Origin: UBA2040 sp047637535
GTDB lineage: Bacteria > Bacteroidota > Bacteroidia > Flavobacteriales_D > Crocinitomicaceae
Length of the DNA: 16,103 bases
Direction of reading: 5' to 3'
NCBI GenBank assembly: GCA_047637535.1
Contig: JBLIKY010000033.1
Location: 1-16,103 of the forward strand
Part shown: positions 1-6,481 of the stretch, piece by piece
Position numbering within the stretch: the stretch's first letter is position 1
Layout of the letters: each line of letters opens with the position of its first letter
Program-made: the position numbers and the translations under genes
The notes under the pieces: model-generated
Database searches by the model: none
What the model saw: only the letters and a program-made list of their open reading frames with translations
What the model was told of the DNA's origin: nothing

Positions 1-388
1 CAGAGTAAATTTCACCTTCATAATTGGCTTCGATGGTTTTAAACTCGATTTCAAAAGTCAATTTTGCTCCACCAATAAAGAGTTGGGAATGAACAATTTC
101 TTTTAATTCGGCATGAGAATAAATAACGATTTTTTTCTTTCTCCCTAAAAGGTGCATGGAAGAAAGTAAACCTACAAGTCCAAAATAATGGTCGCCGTGA
201 AGATGTGAAATAAAAATGGCATCAATTTTTTGAATTTTGATGCCGCGTTTGCGAAGCTGAATTTGAGTTCCCTCACCACAATCGATGAGAAAATGTCTGT
301 TTTCACAAAATAAATATTGAGAAGTTGGATTTTGTTTGTTAGTAGGCAAGGCGCTACCTGTTCCTAGAAACTGAACAAAGAAGCTCAC
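1..388 (-). CDS. rnz: Ribonuclease Z, N-terminal part (cut by left window edge)
   Basis: Ribonuclease Z is a metallo-beta-lactamase-fold endonuclease that processes tRNA 3' ends. About 129 codons are visible. The start reads VSFFVQFLGTGSALPT, typical of the family, and the zinc-binding motif HLHGDHYFG follows about 70 residues in, after an LIDCGEGTQ segment. The rest lies beyond base 1. I chose the GTG at 388 because its first two bases overlap the TGA of the upstream STAS gene (GTGA, 4-base overlap) and the FLGTGSALPT strand follows at once; I see no ATG in this stretch. The overlap suggests translational coupling and co-transcription with the STAS gene. The function call is firm; the non-ATG start is inferred. 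Confidence 0.93.
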   Translation of the reverse strand, partial: MSFFVQFLGTGSALPTNKQNPTSQYLFCENRHFLIDCGEGTQIQLRKRGIKIQKIDAIFISHLHGDHYFGLVGLLSSMHLLGRKKKIVIYSHAELKEIVHSQLFIGGAKLTFEIEFKTIEANYEGEIYS

Positions 389-726
389 GCTTTTAAGGCT
401 TCGACTGCATCTTTATGATTAGACTCAAAAAACATAACCTTATCCAATTGAGCGATTTTAATCATTTTAAATACACTGTCTTGCAAACCGCAAAGGATAA
501 ACTTCCCATTTGTGTCTTTACAAAGACGATTTCCCATCAATAATGCACTCAACCCGGAAGAATCACAATATTTCGTTGCTGCCAAATCGACGATAACATT
601 ATTAACACCTTTATTATTGAGCAAGACAAGAGCCGACTTTAAATCAGGTGCATTTTGAGCGTTTAATCGCTCTACGTTTGCAACCACAGTGGCTCCATAT
701 TGATCTAGCTTGGTTTCAAAGTTCAT
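385..726 (-). CDS. STAS-domain protein, anti-sigma-factor-antagonist-like
   Basis: A 113-residue single-domain protein of the SpoIIAA/RsbV type. In this family an anti-anti-sigma protein is phosphorylated on a conserved serine by a partner kinase and switches partners when dephosphorylated. The phospho-site motif DSSGLS is at residues 55-60 (S56/S57), preceded by the VIVDLAATKYC strand and followed by the helix LSALLMGNRL. Length is normal for a lone STAS domain. No anti-sigma kinase or sigma factor is adjacent, so the partner is unknown; a SiaB-like kinase-fold gene lies about 4.5 kb away. It follows pyrB by 33 bases but has its own good promoter match, and its stop overlaps the rnz start. 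Fold is confident, pathway is not. Confidence 0.9.
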   Translation of the reverse strand: MNFETKLDQYGATVVANVERLNAQNAPDLKSALVLLNNKGVNNVIVDLAATKYCDSSGLSALLMGNRLCKDTNGKFILCGLQDSVFKMIKIAQLDKVMFFESNHKDAVEALKA

Positions 727-743
727 TTTCTACAGTTTGTAAT

Positions 744-773
744 CAAAAATAACAAAATTTTATTGTCGGTCAA
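744..773 (-). promoter_or_regulatory. Putative promoter for STAS-rnz (Bacteroidota -33/-7)
   Basis: On the minus strand TTG (773-771) is followed after 19 bases by TATTTTTG (751-744), matching the Bacteroidota consensus TTG / TAnnTTTG. The STAS ATG begins 17 bases past the box. The -33 element lies inside the last codons of pyrB. Confidence 0.6.
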
Positions 774-1692
774 TTTTAGCGGCTAATAAATAAATGACAG
801 CCATTCTTATCGCGACACCATTCTCAACCTGTTGCAAGATAACAGATTGTTTAGAATCAGCTACATCGCTCGTAATTTCTACTCCTCGATTGATCGGTCC
901 AGGGTGCATAACTACAATTTCTTTACTTAAGGAATCTAGGATTTCTTTGTTCAGGCCAAACAACATTGAATACTCTCTCAAAGATGGGAAGTATTTTATG
1001 TCTTGTCTCTCCAATTGTATACGCAGCATATTTGCAACGTCACACCATTCAAGCGCTTGTCTGAGGTTGTGAGAAACCTTTACTCCTAGTTTATCAATGT
1101 GTTTTGGTATGAGGGTGGTCGGGCCACAAACCATTACCTCTGCCCCCAACTTTTGCAAGCAAAGAATATTGGACAAAGCGACTCTAGAATGAAGAATATC
1201 TCCAACAATGACCACTTTTTTCCCTGAAACTTCCCCGAATTTTTCTCTTATTGTATAGGCATCAAGCAATGCTTGGGTTGGGTGTTCGTGAGTACCGTCT
1301 CCAGCATTGATCACTTTAGCATCAATTCTATCCGATAAAAACTTAGCCGCTCCTGGATTTCCATGTCTCATGACAACCATGTCGACTTTCATCGAAAGGA
1401 TATTATTGACTGTATCTACAAGTGTTTCTCCTTTTTTAACTGAACTACCGGAGGCACTAAAGTTGATGACATCAGCTGACAATCTCTTTTCTGCTAGTTC
1501 GAAAGAAAGCTTGGTTCTTGTAGAGTTTTCAAAAAACAAGTTGGCTATTGTAATATCCCTAAGTGAAGGAACCTTTTTAATCGGTCTATTGATAACTTCT
1601 TTAAAGCTATCTGCAGTTTTAAATATAAGTTCGATATCCTCCTTTTTTAGGTCACGGATTCCGATTAGATGTTCGACACTTAAATTATCCAT
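760..1692 (-). CDS. pyrB: Aspartate carbamoyltransferase catalytic subunit
   Basis: PyrB condenses carbamoyl phosphate with L-aspartate in the second step of UMP synthesis (cytosolic). The protein is about 310 residues, normal for the family. Counting from the ATG, visible motifs are FENSTRT (residues 54-60, carbamoyl-phosphate loop), KKGET (86-90), HPTQ (137-140), MLRIQ (about 223-227) and HPGPINRG (263-270). An upstream in-frame TTG (1701) would add three residues; I prefer the ATG at 1692 because it is a standard codon, directly follows AAGGA and fits the family N-terminus (LSVEHLIGI). The gene overlaps the end of pyrR by 8 bases, so the two are surely cotranscribed and probably translationally coupled. 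No regulatory subunit gene (pyrI) is nearby. Confidence 0.97.
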   Translation of the reverse strand: MDNLSVEHLIGIRDLKKEDIELIFKTADSFKEVINRPIKKVPSLRDITIANLFFENSTRTKLSFELAEKRLSADVINFSASGSSVKKGETLVDTVNNILSMKVDMVVMRHGNPGAAKFLSDRIDAKVINAGDGTHEHPTQALLDAYTIREKFGEVSGKKVVIVGDILHSRVALSNILCLQKLGAEVMVCGPTTLIPKHIDKLGVKVSHNLRQALEWCDVANMLRIQLERQDIKYFPSLREYSMLFGLNKEILDSLSKEIVVMHPGPINRGVEITSDVADSKQSVILQQVENGVAIRMAVIYLLAAKIDRQ

Positions 1693-2233
1693 TTCCTTCA
1701 ATTGTATATAACAAAACTTTGTCCTCTCCTTCTATCTCATTCCATTCTACAGATACTCTTTCTGAGACCATAGTATCTACCGTTTTACCCACATAATCGC
1801 CTTGAATCGGAAGATGACGTCTAAATCGTCTATCGATCATAGTAAGCAATTCAACGCGATTTGGTCTACCATAAGCCAATAAGGCGTCTAGTCCAGCACG
1901 AATTGTACGACCGGTGAACAAAACATCATCAATCAAGACGATATTTTTGTTCTCTATAGAAAAATTAATATTGGTTGTACTTGGAATGATTGCTATTTCT
2001 CTTCTCCTAAAATCATCACGGTAAAAGGTAATGTCTAGGTTTCCGCATTTAATTTCTTGGTCGAGAATTTCTTCTAACCTTTTTTTAAGTCGAGTAACTA
2101 CGTGAATACCTCTGGGCTGAAGTCCGATTAATACGGTGTCGGAAAAATCTGCATGATTTTCAATCAATTGGTAACAGAGTCTGTTGATGGTCAACTCGAA
2201 CTGTTTGGGATTGAGGATGACTTGTTTTTCCAT
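1685..2233 (-). CDS. pyrR: PyrR: pyrimidine regulatory protein / uracil phosphoribosyltransferase
   Basis: A type I phosphoribosyltransferase of 182 residues. The PRPP loop VLIDDVLFTGRT spans residues about 99-110, and the PyrR-typical TFYRDDFRR stretch is at about 69-77. Family members bind pyr mRNA leaders to cause attenuation, make UMP from uracil, or both. The start is the ATG at 2233; the frame extends to a TTG nine bases upstream, but that lies directly against the predicted -7 box and is unlikely to be used. It leads an operon with pyrB. The predicted transcript begins almost at the ATG, leaving no 5' leader for classical PyrR attenuation, so here it may act mainly as an enzyme or on other targets. 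Confidence 0.95.
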   Translation of the reverse strand: MEKQVILNPKQFELTINRLCYQLIENHADFSDTVLIGLQPRGIHVVTRLKKRLEEILDQEIKCGNLDITFYRDDFRRREIAIIPSTTNINFSIENKNIVLIDDVLFTGRTIRAGLDALLAYGRPNRVELLTMIDRRFRRHLPIQGDYVGKTVDTMVSERVSVEWNEIEGEDKVLLYTIEGNG

Positions 2234-2239
2234 TACGTA

Positions 2240-2268
2240 CAAAGATAGTTGTTAAAATGAAACTGCAA
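2240..2268 (-). promoter_or_regulatory. Putative promoter for pyrR-pyrB, nearly leaderless
   Basis: TATCTTTG at 2247-2240 matches the Bacteroidota -7 box exactly. TTG at 2268-2266 lies 18 bases upstream as a -33 element. Only six bases separate the box from the pyrR ATG, so transcription probably starts at or next to the start codon. The rest of the 216-base gap up to 2449 shows only a small 6-bp stem-loop (2430-2445) just after the SUI1 stop, and no gene. Confidence 0.65.
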
Positions 2269-2449
2269 ACAGAAGAATAAATTTTTATACACCAAAAAAT
2301 GACTACCGTTTAATCAAGCTGAGTCACAGGTTAATAAACCGCACATTTTTAAAGATATAAAATCAATAATTTAGACAAAAGTGTTTCATAACATGAATTT
2401 TTTTATTGATCTGAAGGGCGGATGATTCTTACAGCATAAGCTGTATTTT

Positions 2450-2788
2450 CTATCCTCCCTTTCTTTTTACTTGGTATCCGTCTTTTTGAAGAATTTCGAT
2501 GATTTTATCTCTGAAATTCCCTTGAATAATAATTTCGCCGTCTTTGGCCGAACCGCCAACTCCACATTTACTTTTCAGTGTTTTTCCGAGGTCTTTTAAA
2601 TCCTCAGGATCACCAATGAATCCTTCAATTAGAGTTACTTCTTTACCTCCTCGATTTTTCTTATCGATGGACACATAAAGTTTTTGTTGACTCTCGTTTA
2701 GCGTTTCTTGCTGCTCTTGTTCCTCATCTTGATATTCAAAATTTGGATTTGTTGAATACACGAGATTAATTCTATTTTTCTTGGCCAT
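2450..2788 (-). CDS. SUI1/eIF1-family translation factor (YciH-like)
   Basis: A 112-residue protein whose second half is an eIF1/SUI1 domain (about residues 36-110), with characteristic segments DKKNRGGKEVTLIEG, KCGVGGSAKDGEI and the C-terminal DKIIEILQKDGY. Bacterial YciH proteins bind the 30S subunit and are thought to affect start-codon fidelity or starvation translation; the precise role is not settled. The N-terminal third is polar and Glu/Gln-rich (EEQEQQE) and probably disordered. The ATG at 2788 sits two bases after the stop of the GDPD-like lipoprotein gene, so it is likely the last gene of that cluster. The stop is followed by a small stem-loop with no clear U-tract. Confidence 0.93.
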   Translation of the reverse strand: MAKKNRINLVYSTNPNFEYQDEEQEQQETLNESQQKLYVSIDKKNRGGKEVTLIEGFIGDPEDLKDLGKTLKSKCGVGGSAKDGEIIIQGNFRDKIIEILQKDGYQVKRKGG

Positions 2789-2790
2789 TA

Positions 2791-3585
2791 TTAACGTAAT
2801 TCTAATATTGCACCTCTTACATCATCAGTAATAATGCCAGAAGGAGCTAATTTCCTGATTTTCTTATGCGCTTTGGGAGAGTTGATTCCAAACAACAAAA
2901 CTTTTATGTTTTTATCCTTCAAAGCCTTAATTTCATCTTTATTAAACAACGAAGCTCTTGTTGAAATCCCTTTAACCTCTGAAGGTTCAGAAATTACAAT
3001 ATCTATATCAGCAGAACTTTGAGAATCATAATATACAAACCAATTTCTATTTATAAAAGAAGGCAACCAAACTTTCACCAAAGTGATAAATTCGATATTA
3101 ATATTTTTCCCTTTTAAAAAATCACTCATATTATCAAAAAACAAGGTCGAATCGATTATTTTTTGTTGAGCGGCATTGTAGTGTTTTATGTCAAATAAAA
3201 ATTTAGCATTCGGGTAGTTTTCAAAGGGAAAATCACGCACTTTTAATAGTCCCTCTTTTCTTCCAGAAATTTCAAGTTTCCTCACTTCTTCAGTTGTGAG
3301 TTCAGGAATACAGAAATCCCCATTTTTGGACTCCACAAAATCTCCATGGTAAAACCAAAACTCTCCTTGTTTATCCATTTGAACATCCATCTCAACTCCT
3401 GTCATTTCTGAAAATGAGAGGCATGATTCGAAGGCTTCTTTTGAATCGCTCTTAGTCAACGAATAAGACTGGTTTAGCCCCATTCCAGCATGGCCGAAAA
3501 GCTCAATATCCGGACGTGCATCCTGTTTTTCACAAGCTGTAAAAATTGAAATCAATCCAAGAACTATTAAAGTTTTACAACGCAT
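2791..3585 (-). CDS. GDPD-like (glycerophosphodiester phosphodiesterase fold) lipoprotein
   Basis: 264 residues with a lipoprotein signal (hydrophobic run then FTAC, acylated Cys18). A degenerate GDPD domain follows. GHAG (31-34) replaces the usual His-Arg-Gly start, EMD (65-67) supplies the Glu and Asp metal ligands, and FYHGD (78-82) supplies the second histidine. Ala33 stands where most GDPDs have a catalytic arginine. The C-terminal SGIITDDV resembles the family's final 'VDGIITD' strand. Known members hydrolyse glycerophosphodiesters; with this altered motif the activity or substrate may differ. It is probably anchored in the outer or inner membrane facing the periplasm. It overlaps the preceding gene by 11 bases and ends two bases before SUI1. 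Confidence 0.82.
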   Translation of the reverse strand: MRCKTLIVLGLISIFTACEKQDARPDIELFGHAGMGLNQSYSLTKSDSKEAFESCLSFSEMTGVEMDVQMDKQGEFWFYHGDFVESKNGDFCIPELTTEEVRKLEISGRKEGLLKVRDFPFENYPNAKFLFDIKHYNAAQQKIIDSTLFFDNMSDFLKGKNINIEFITLVKVWLPSFINRNWFVYYDSQSSADIDIVISEPSEVKGISTRASLFNKDEIKALKDKNIKVLLFGINSPKAHKKIRKLAPSGIITDDVRGAILELR

Positions 3586-4069
3586 AATTCAAGCATAAGT
3601 TTCCTTCAAAGGCAAGGTAATTAAAACGATATTTTTGAATTGACTGAATGGTTCCACAACCTAAACCAATGCCTGCTTCTACTCCAATTTTTAATTTTCT
3701 ACCAACCGAGTAACCCACTATTGGTAAAAGACCAAAATTTCTTTCTAAACTATTTATGAATTTTAATTGACTTATTTTGGCCTTCAAACCGGAGTAAATT
3801 ATCGAAGATTTTTTTTGAACCAAAATATACGATCCTGACAAATGAATATTTGGAAAAAATGCACCTTGAAAAACTGTTCTTCTAAGTCCAACACCAAAAC
3901 CAGCTCTAAAAATTAACTTTTTGTTTTGAAGACTATAATTAACCAAGGTGATAAAATCAGCATTTTCGTAATTTGCGGAAACACCAATGTGGCTAATTCT
4001 ATTTTCTACATTTTGAGAAAACGAAACTTGAAAGGAAAACAAAATGATTAAAATCAAAAATGATTTCAT
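3575..4069 (-). CDS. Exported protein of unknown function, barrel-like
   Basis: 164 residues with a clear signal peptide (MKSFLILIILFSFQVSFSQ, cleavage near residue 18/19). The rest is rich in short alternating hydrophobic/Gly segments (RAGFGVGLRR, GVEAGIGLGCG), as in small outer-membrane barrel or conserved hypothetical Bacteroidota proteins; I do not recognise a named family. An ATG 12 bases upstream (4081) is also in frame. I prefer 4069 because the signal peptide then starts directly with MK and because the stop of the preceding Cys-rich gene overlaps it as ATGA. It overlaps the GDPD-like lipoprotein start by 11 bases, suggesting co-expression in the envelope. Confidence 0.8.
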   Translation of the reverse strand: MKSFLILIILFSFQVSFSQNVENRISHIGVSANYENADFITLVNYSLQNKKLIFRAGFGVGLRRTVFQGAFFPNIHLSGSYILVQKKSSIIYSGLKAKISQLKFINSLERNFGLLPIVGYSVGRKLKIGVEAGIGLGCGTIQSIQKYRFNYLAFEGNLCLNYAL

Positions 4070-4203
4070 TTTTTGGGACATTTTTTACAATGAATGCCAT
4101 TTTTCTTGTATTTCTTGCAACAATCTTTCTTTTTCGAACAATTACAGCCTTCACAGGCTATAAAAGAAAAGTTGTTGGGCGCATTTAAAAAATCCTGTTT
4201 CAT
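4066..4203 (-). CDS. Small Cys/Lys-rich protein, 45 residues
   Basis: This short frame was read by hand. It opens with ATG at 4203 and ends with TGA at 4068-4066, overlapping the next gene's ATG by four bases (ATGA). The 45-residue product has seven cysteines (17, 20, 22, 28, 29, 39, 42), in the pattern CxxCxC, then CC, then CxxC, within a strongly basic tail (KKKDCCKKYKKNGIHCKKC). There is no signal peptide or membrane segment. The spacing suggests metal (zinc or Fe-S) binding, and the basic charge would suit nucleic-acid or phosphate contacts; both are inferences. A perfect TATCTTTG promoter box precedes it by 20 bases. From memory similar Lys/Cys-rich hypothetical proteins occur in Bacteroidota, but I could not check this. 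Confidence 0.7.
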   Translation of the reverse strand: MKQDFLNAPNNFSFIACEGCNCSKKKDCCKKYKKNGIHCKKCPKK

Positions 4204-4223
4204 TTATTTAGACTAAATCTAAA

Positions 4224-4231
4224 CAAAGATA
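4224..4231 (-). promoter_or_regulatory. Putative -7 box for the Cys-rich/exported/GDPD/SUI1 cluster
   Basis: TATCTTTG on the minus strand, 20 bases before the ATG at 4203, matches the Bacteroidota -7 element. No TTG lies at the expected -33 distance, so the match is one-sided. Confidence 0.5.
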
Positions 4232-4271
4232 AATCAAAACTCAATAGGATTAAAAATTTTCTTAAATAAAT

Positions 4272-5174
4272 TTAGAAAAATTGGTCATTTACCATTTTAT
4301 AAAGCTGCACATGGGTATCTACGATTGACTTAATGTCATCACCGTATCCTCCCCCCATGGTGATTACCAAAGGAAGTGAACCCGATTTACAATAATCAAT
4401 AACCGTTTGATCCCTTCTCTTAACGCCGTCAATGGTCAAATCTAGCTTTCCAAGTTTATCCGATGTAAGAACATCAACACCCGCTTGATAAAAAACAAAA
4501 TCAGGGACAAATCTCTTAGAAATCAAGTCCATACCTCGATTTAACTCGGCAAGGTATTCATCGTCTTTTGTATTGATTGGCAATTCTATATCCAGGTCAG
4601 AAATCTCTTTTCTCATAGGGTAATTGTCCTTTCCGTGCATGGAAAAAGTGAAAACATTAGCGTTTTCCTTGAAAATTTGAGCCGTTCCATTTCCTTGGTG
4701 GACATCTAAATCAATAATTAAAACATTTTGAGCCTTATTTTTATTTAACAAATAATGCGCTGCAATTGCTATATCGTTGTACATGCAAAACCCTTCTCCC
4801 TTATTTGAAAAAGCGTGATGTGTTCCCCCAGCTACATTCATCGCTGCTCCGTGATTTAATGCAAAATCTGCAGCTAACCTAGTGCCTTCAGCTATTTTAG
4901 CCTCTCTTTCTACAAGAGCAGCATTGTGTTTGAAGCCGGTAATCCTTTGTTCACGAGGAGTTAGTTCTAAATTTTGAAAACGTTTTAAATACTCTTCTTC
5001 ATGGGCAAGCAATAGGAATTCTTGAGCGATTGGTGGCGGATCAAAAAAATTGCATTCTTCTACTATACCTTCGTGGAGAAGCTGACGAGCAATCAAGTCA
5101 TATTTTTCCATGGGAAACTTATGTCCCTCAGGTACTTTGAAAATAAATTCGTTTGAAAATGCTATTTTGAGCAA
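4272..5174 (-). CDS. Histone-deacetylase-family metal-dependent deacetylase
   Basis: About 300 residues with the arginase/HDAC fold. Counting from the chosen start, visible elements are the His pair in GGTHHAF (H119/H120), GFCMYND (128-134), the zinc ligands D157 and H159 in DLDVHQGNGT, D234 in QAGVDVL, and a catalytic-tyrosine loop GGGYG (Y277). All catalytic positions look intact. Bacterial members remove acetyl groups from small molecules (polyamines, acetoin pathway) or proteins; the substrate here is unknown. The frame opens with a TTG at 5189, but that codon is part of a perfect -7 box. I therefore use the TTG at 5174, giving an N-terminus (LLKIAFSNEF) in family register. No ATG is available before the domain. 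Confidence 0.9.
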   Translation of the reverse strand: MLKIAFSNEFIFKVPEGHKFPMEKYDLIARQLLHEGIVEECNFFDPPPIAQEFLLLAHEEEYLKRFQNLELTPREQRITGFKHNAALVEREAKIAEGTRLAADFALNHGAAMNVAGGTHHAFSNKGEGFCMYNDIAIAAHYLLNKNKAQNVLIIDLDVHQGNGTAQIFKENANVFTFSMHGKDNYPMRKEISDLDIELPINTKDDEYLAELNRGMDLISKRFVPDFVFYQAGVDVLTSDKLGKLDLTIDGVKRRDQTVIDYCKSGSLPLVITMGGGYGDDIKSIVDTHVQLYKMVNDQFF

Positions 5175-5186
5175 TGTTTTTTTTGA

Positions 5187-5217
5187 CAAAGATAGCTAGG
5201 CTATTTTATTTAATCAA
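5187..5217 (-). promoter_or_regulatory. Putative promoter for the HDAC-family gene
   Basis: TTG (5217-5215), 20 bases, then TATCTTTG (5194-5187) on the minus strand. The -33 element lies within the last codons of the upstream SiaB-like gene. The proposed TTG start is 12 bases past the box, so the mRNA leader would be only a few bases. Confidence 0.6.
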
Positions 5218-5802
5218 TTTGATTTTTACATGGAAAGAATGACCCCATTCTTTGTTTTCTCTGAATGCAAATTCTATCGGTTGTCGAGACCTTGACCTCA
5301 TAACTTTCAAACCTAACCCAGCGCCGCCTTTTTGAGATATCTGTCCGTTATTTAACTGATTCAAATAATTCTCTTTTAATTGATCTAATGGCTGGGAGTT
5401 TAGTTCAGTTAATTGATCTCTTAAAACATCAATCTTTTCAGATTCAATTGGGCTAACAAAGTAAAGAATGTATTCTCCATCTAGATGAAGAACACAAAAA
5501 CCACCAAAACAACTGCCTTTTTTATCAGGTAGTGAATGATTATATATGTTTTGTAAAGCTTCTAAGACTATTAGAAAAATTCTCTTTTGTAGGGTGCTAT
5601 TAGGTTCGTGAGAAAATAAAATATTTTCCAATTTCGCAGACAGCTCACCAATTTTCAATTGATCAACTACCCCAAAGAATTCCAGAATCAGCTCATACTT
5701 ATTCTCTTGTTGTAGACTTTTCTTTTGAGATTTATAAGTATCGCTTAATGTAGCGTCTGTCATTCTTTTTAAATCATTATGTAAATAAGACTCTAAAACC
5801 AT
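5206..5802 (-). CDS. SiaB-like (DUF6272) histidine-kinase-fold ATPase
   Basis: 198 residues. A GHKL-type ATP-binding pattern is present: N-box-like EALQNIYNH (81-89, E81/N85) and glycine-rich KGGAGLGL (158-165). This arrangement matches the SiaB/DUF6272 family, whose characterised member in Pseudomonas phosphorylates the small protein SiaC and is opposed by the phosphatase SiaA in a partner switch. Neither a SiaC/DUF1987 gene nor a SpoIIE-type phosphatase gene is in the window. Both ATG 5802 and ATG 5763 (residue 14) are possible starts. There is no perfect promoter box; TACATTTA lies just before the first ATG. It precedes the HDAC-family gene by 31 bases. Confidence 0.8.
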   Translation of the reverse strand: MVLESYLHNDLKRMTDATLSDTYKSQKKSLQQENKYELILEFFGVVDQLKIGELSAKLENILFSHEPNSTLQKRIFLIVLEALQNIYNHSLPDKKGSCFGGFCVLHLDGEYILYFVSPIESEKIDVLRDQLTELNSQPLDQLKENYLNQLNNGQISQKGGAGLGLKVMRSRSRQPIEFAFRENKEWGHSFHVKIKLIK

Positions 5803-5916
5803 GTATTAAATGTATCCACATAGAACACGTAAAGGGATGAACACCTTGATGTTACTGAAAATAAATCTAAAAAATACACTTTTTTTGCTATCTACAGCAT
5901 AACAGAGTCATCGCAC

Positions 5917-6411
5917 CTATACAGTGACGTTATTCTCTTTTAAAAAGTTGTCTACTATATTTGCAACTGCGGGACAAACGTCTAAATTTTTGACGGTTAA
6001 ATCCAAGATTTGATGCATGTTTTTACGATCTGTATGAGGATATTCTCTGCAGGCAAGAGGTCTCACGTCGTAGATGTTGCAAGTGTTGTCGTCCAAATTT
6101 AAAAAAGTACAAGGCGAACTATTCAACACATAATCTCCCTCATCATCTTGATGCAAATAATTTCGAATAAAATTTTTCTCAGACGACTTTTGATGTTTAG
6201 AAATTCGTTTAATGTCTATATCTCTAAAGATTGGACTGGTCGTTTTACAGCAATTTGCACAGGATAAACAATCAATTTTTTTAAATGCTTTGTCGTGTAA
6301 TGAATGAATTGATTTATCAAGTTTATTTCCTTTGAGTTTGTTTTTCTTAAAGAATTTTATCGCTTCGCCTTTAATTTCTTGTCCTCTTCTTAATAATTCA
6401 GAATATTTCAT
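5917..6411 (-). CDS. YkgJ-family cysteine-cluster protein
   Basis: 164 residues carrying the CxxCxxCC signature of the YkgJ/UPF0153 family (C48, C51, C54, C55). Further conserved cysteines are in SPCTFL (C101), TCNIY (C111), RPLACREYP (C121) and at C146. The family is thought to bind zinc or an Fe-S cluster; the biochemical role is not established. The open frame extends upstream to 6702, but that part lies antisense over the flavoprotein gene and is not protein-like. I chose the ATG at 6411, which gives a normal-length protein. An AAGGAG sequence (6427-6422) is ten bases upstream and is better placed for an out-of-frame ATG at 6416 that ends after two codons. Divergent from the flavoprotein gene. 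Confidence 0.88.
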   Translation of the reverse strand: MKYSELLRRGQEIKGEAIKFFKKNKLKGNKLDKSIHSLHDKAFKKIDCLSCANCCKTTSPIFRDIDIKRISKHQKSSEKNFIRNYLHQDDEGDYVLNSSPCTFLNLDDNTCNIYDVRPLACREYPHTDRKNMHQILDLTVKNLDVCPAVANIVDNFLKENNVTV

Positions 6412-6481
6412 ATCATTTTTGCTCCTTATCTCCACAAATATCGGATAATCTAGTATATTTAAGGGAAAGATGAAATAATAA

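Noticed and set aside
794..1711. Plus-strand open frames antisense to pyrB, and similar ones over folD, meaB, porQ and cmk
   Set aside because: They are opposite strongly conserved genes, lack recognisable motifs and follow codon-structure shadows.
2430..2445. Stem-loop TACAGC-ATAA-GCTGTA as a terminator for the SUI1 gene
   Set aside because: Only six base pairs and no following U-tract on the minus strand; it may be chance in AT-rich sequence.
5880..5905. Weak hairpin TGCT-N6-AGCA near a T-run as a terminator for the YkgJ-type gene
   Set aside because: On the minus strand the run following the stem is A, not U, and the stem is only four pairs.
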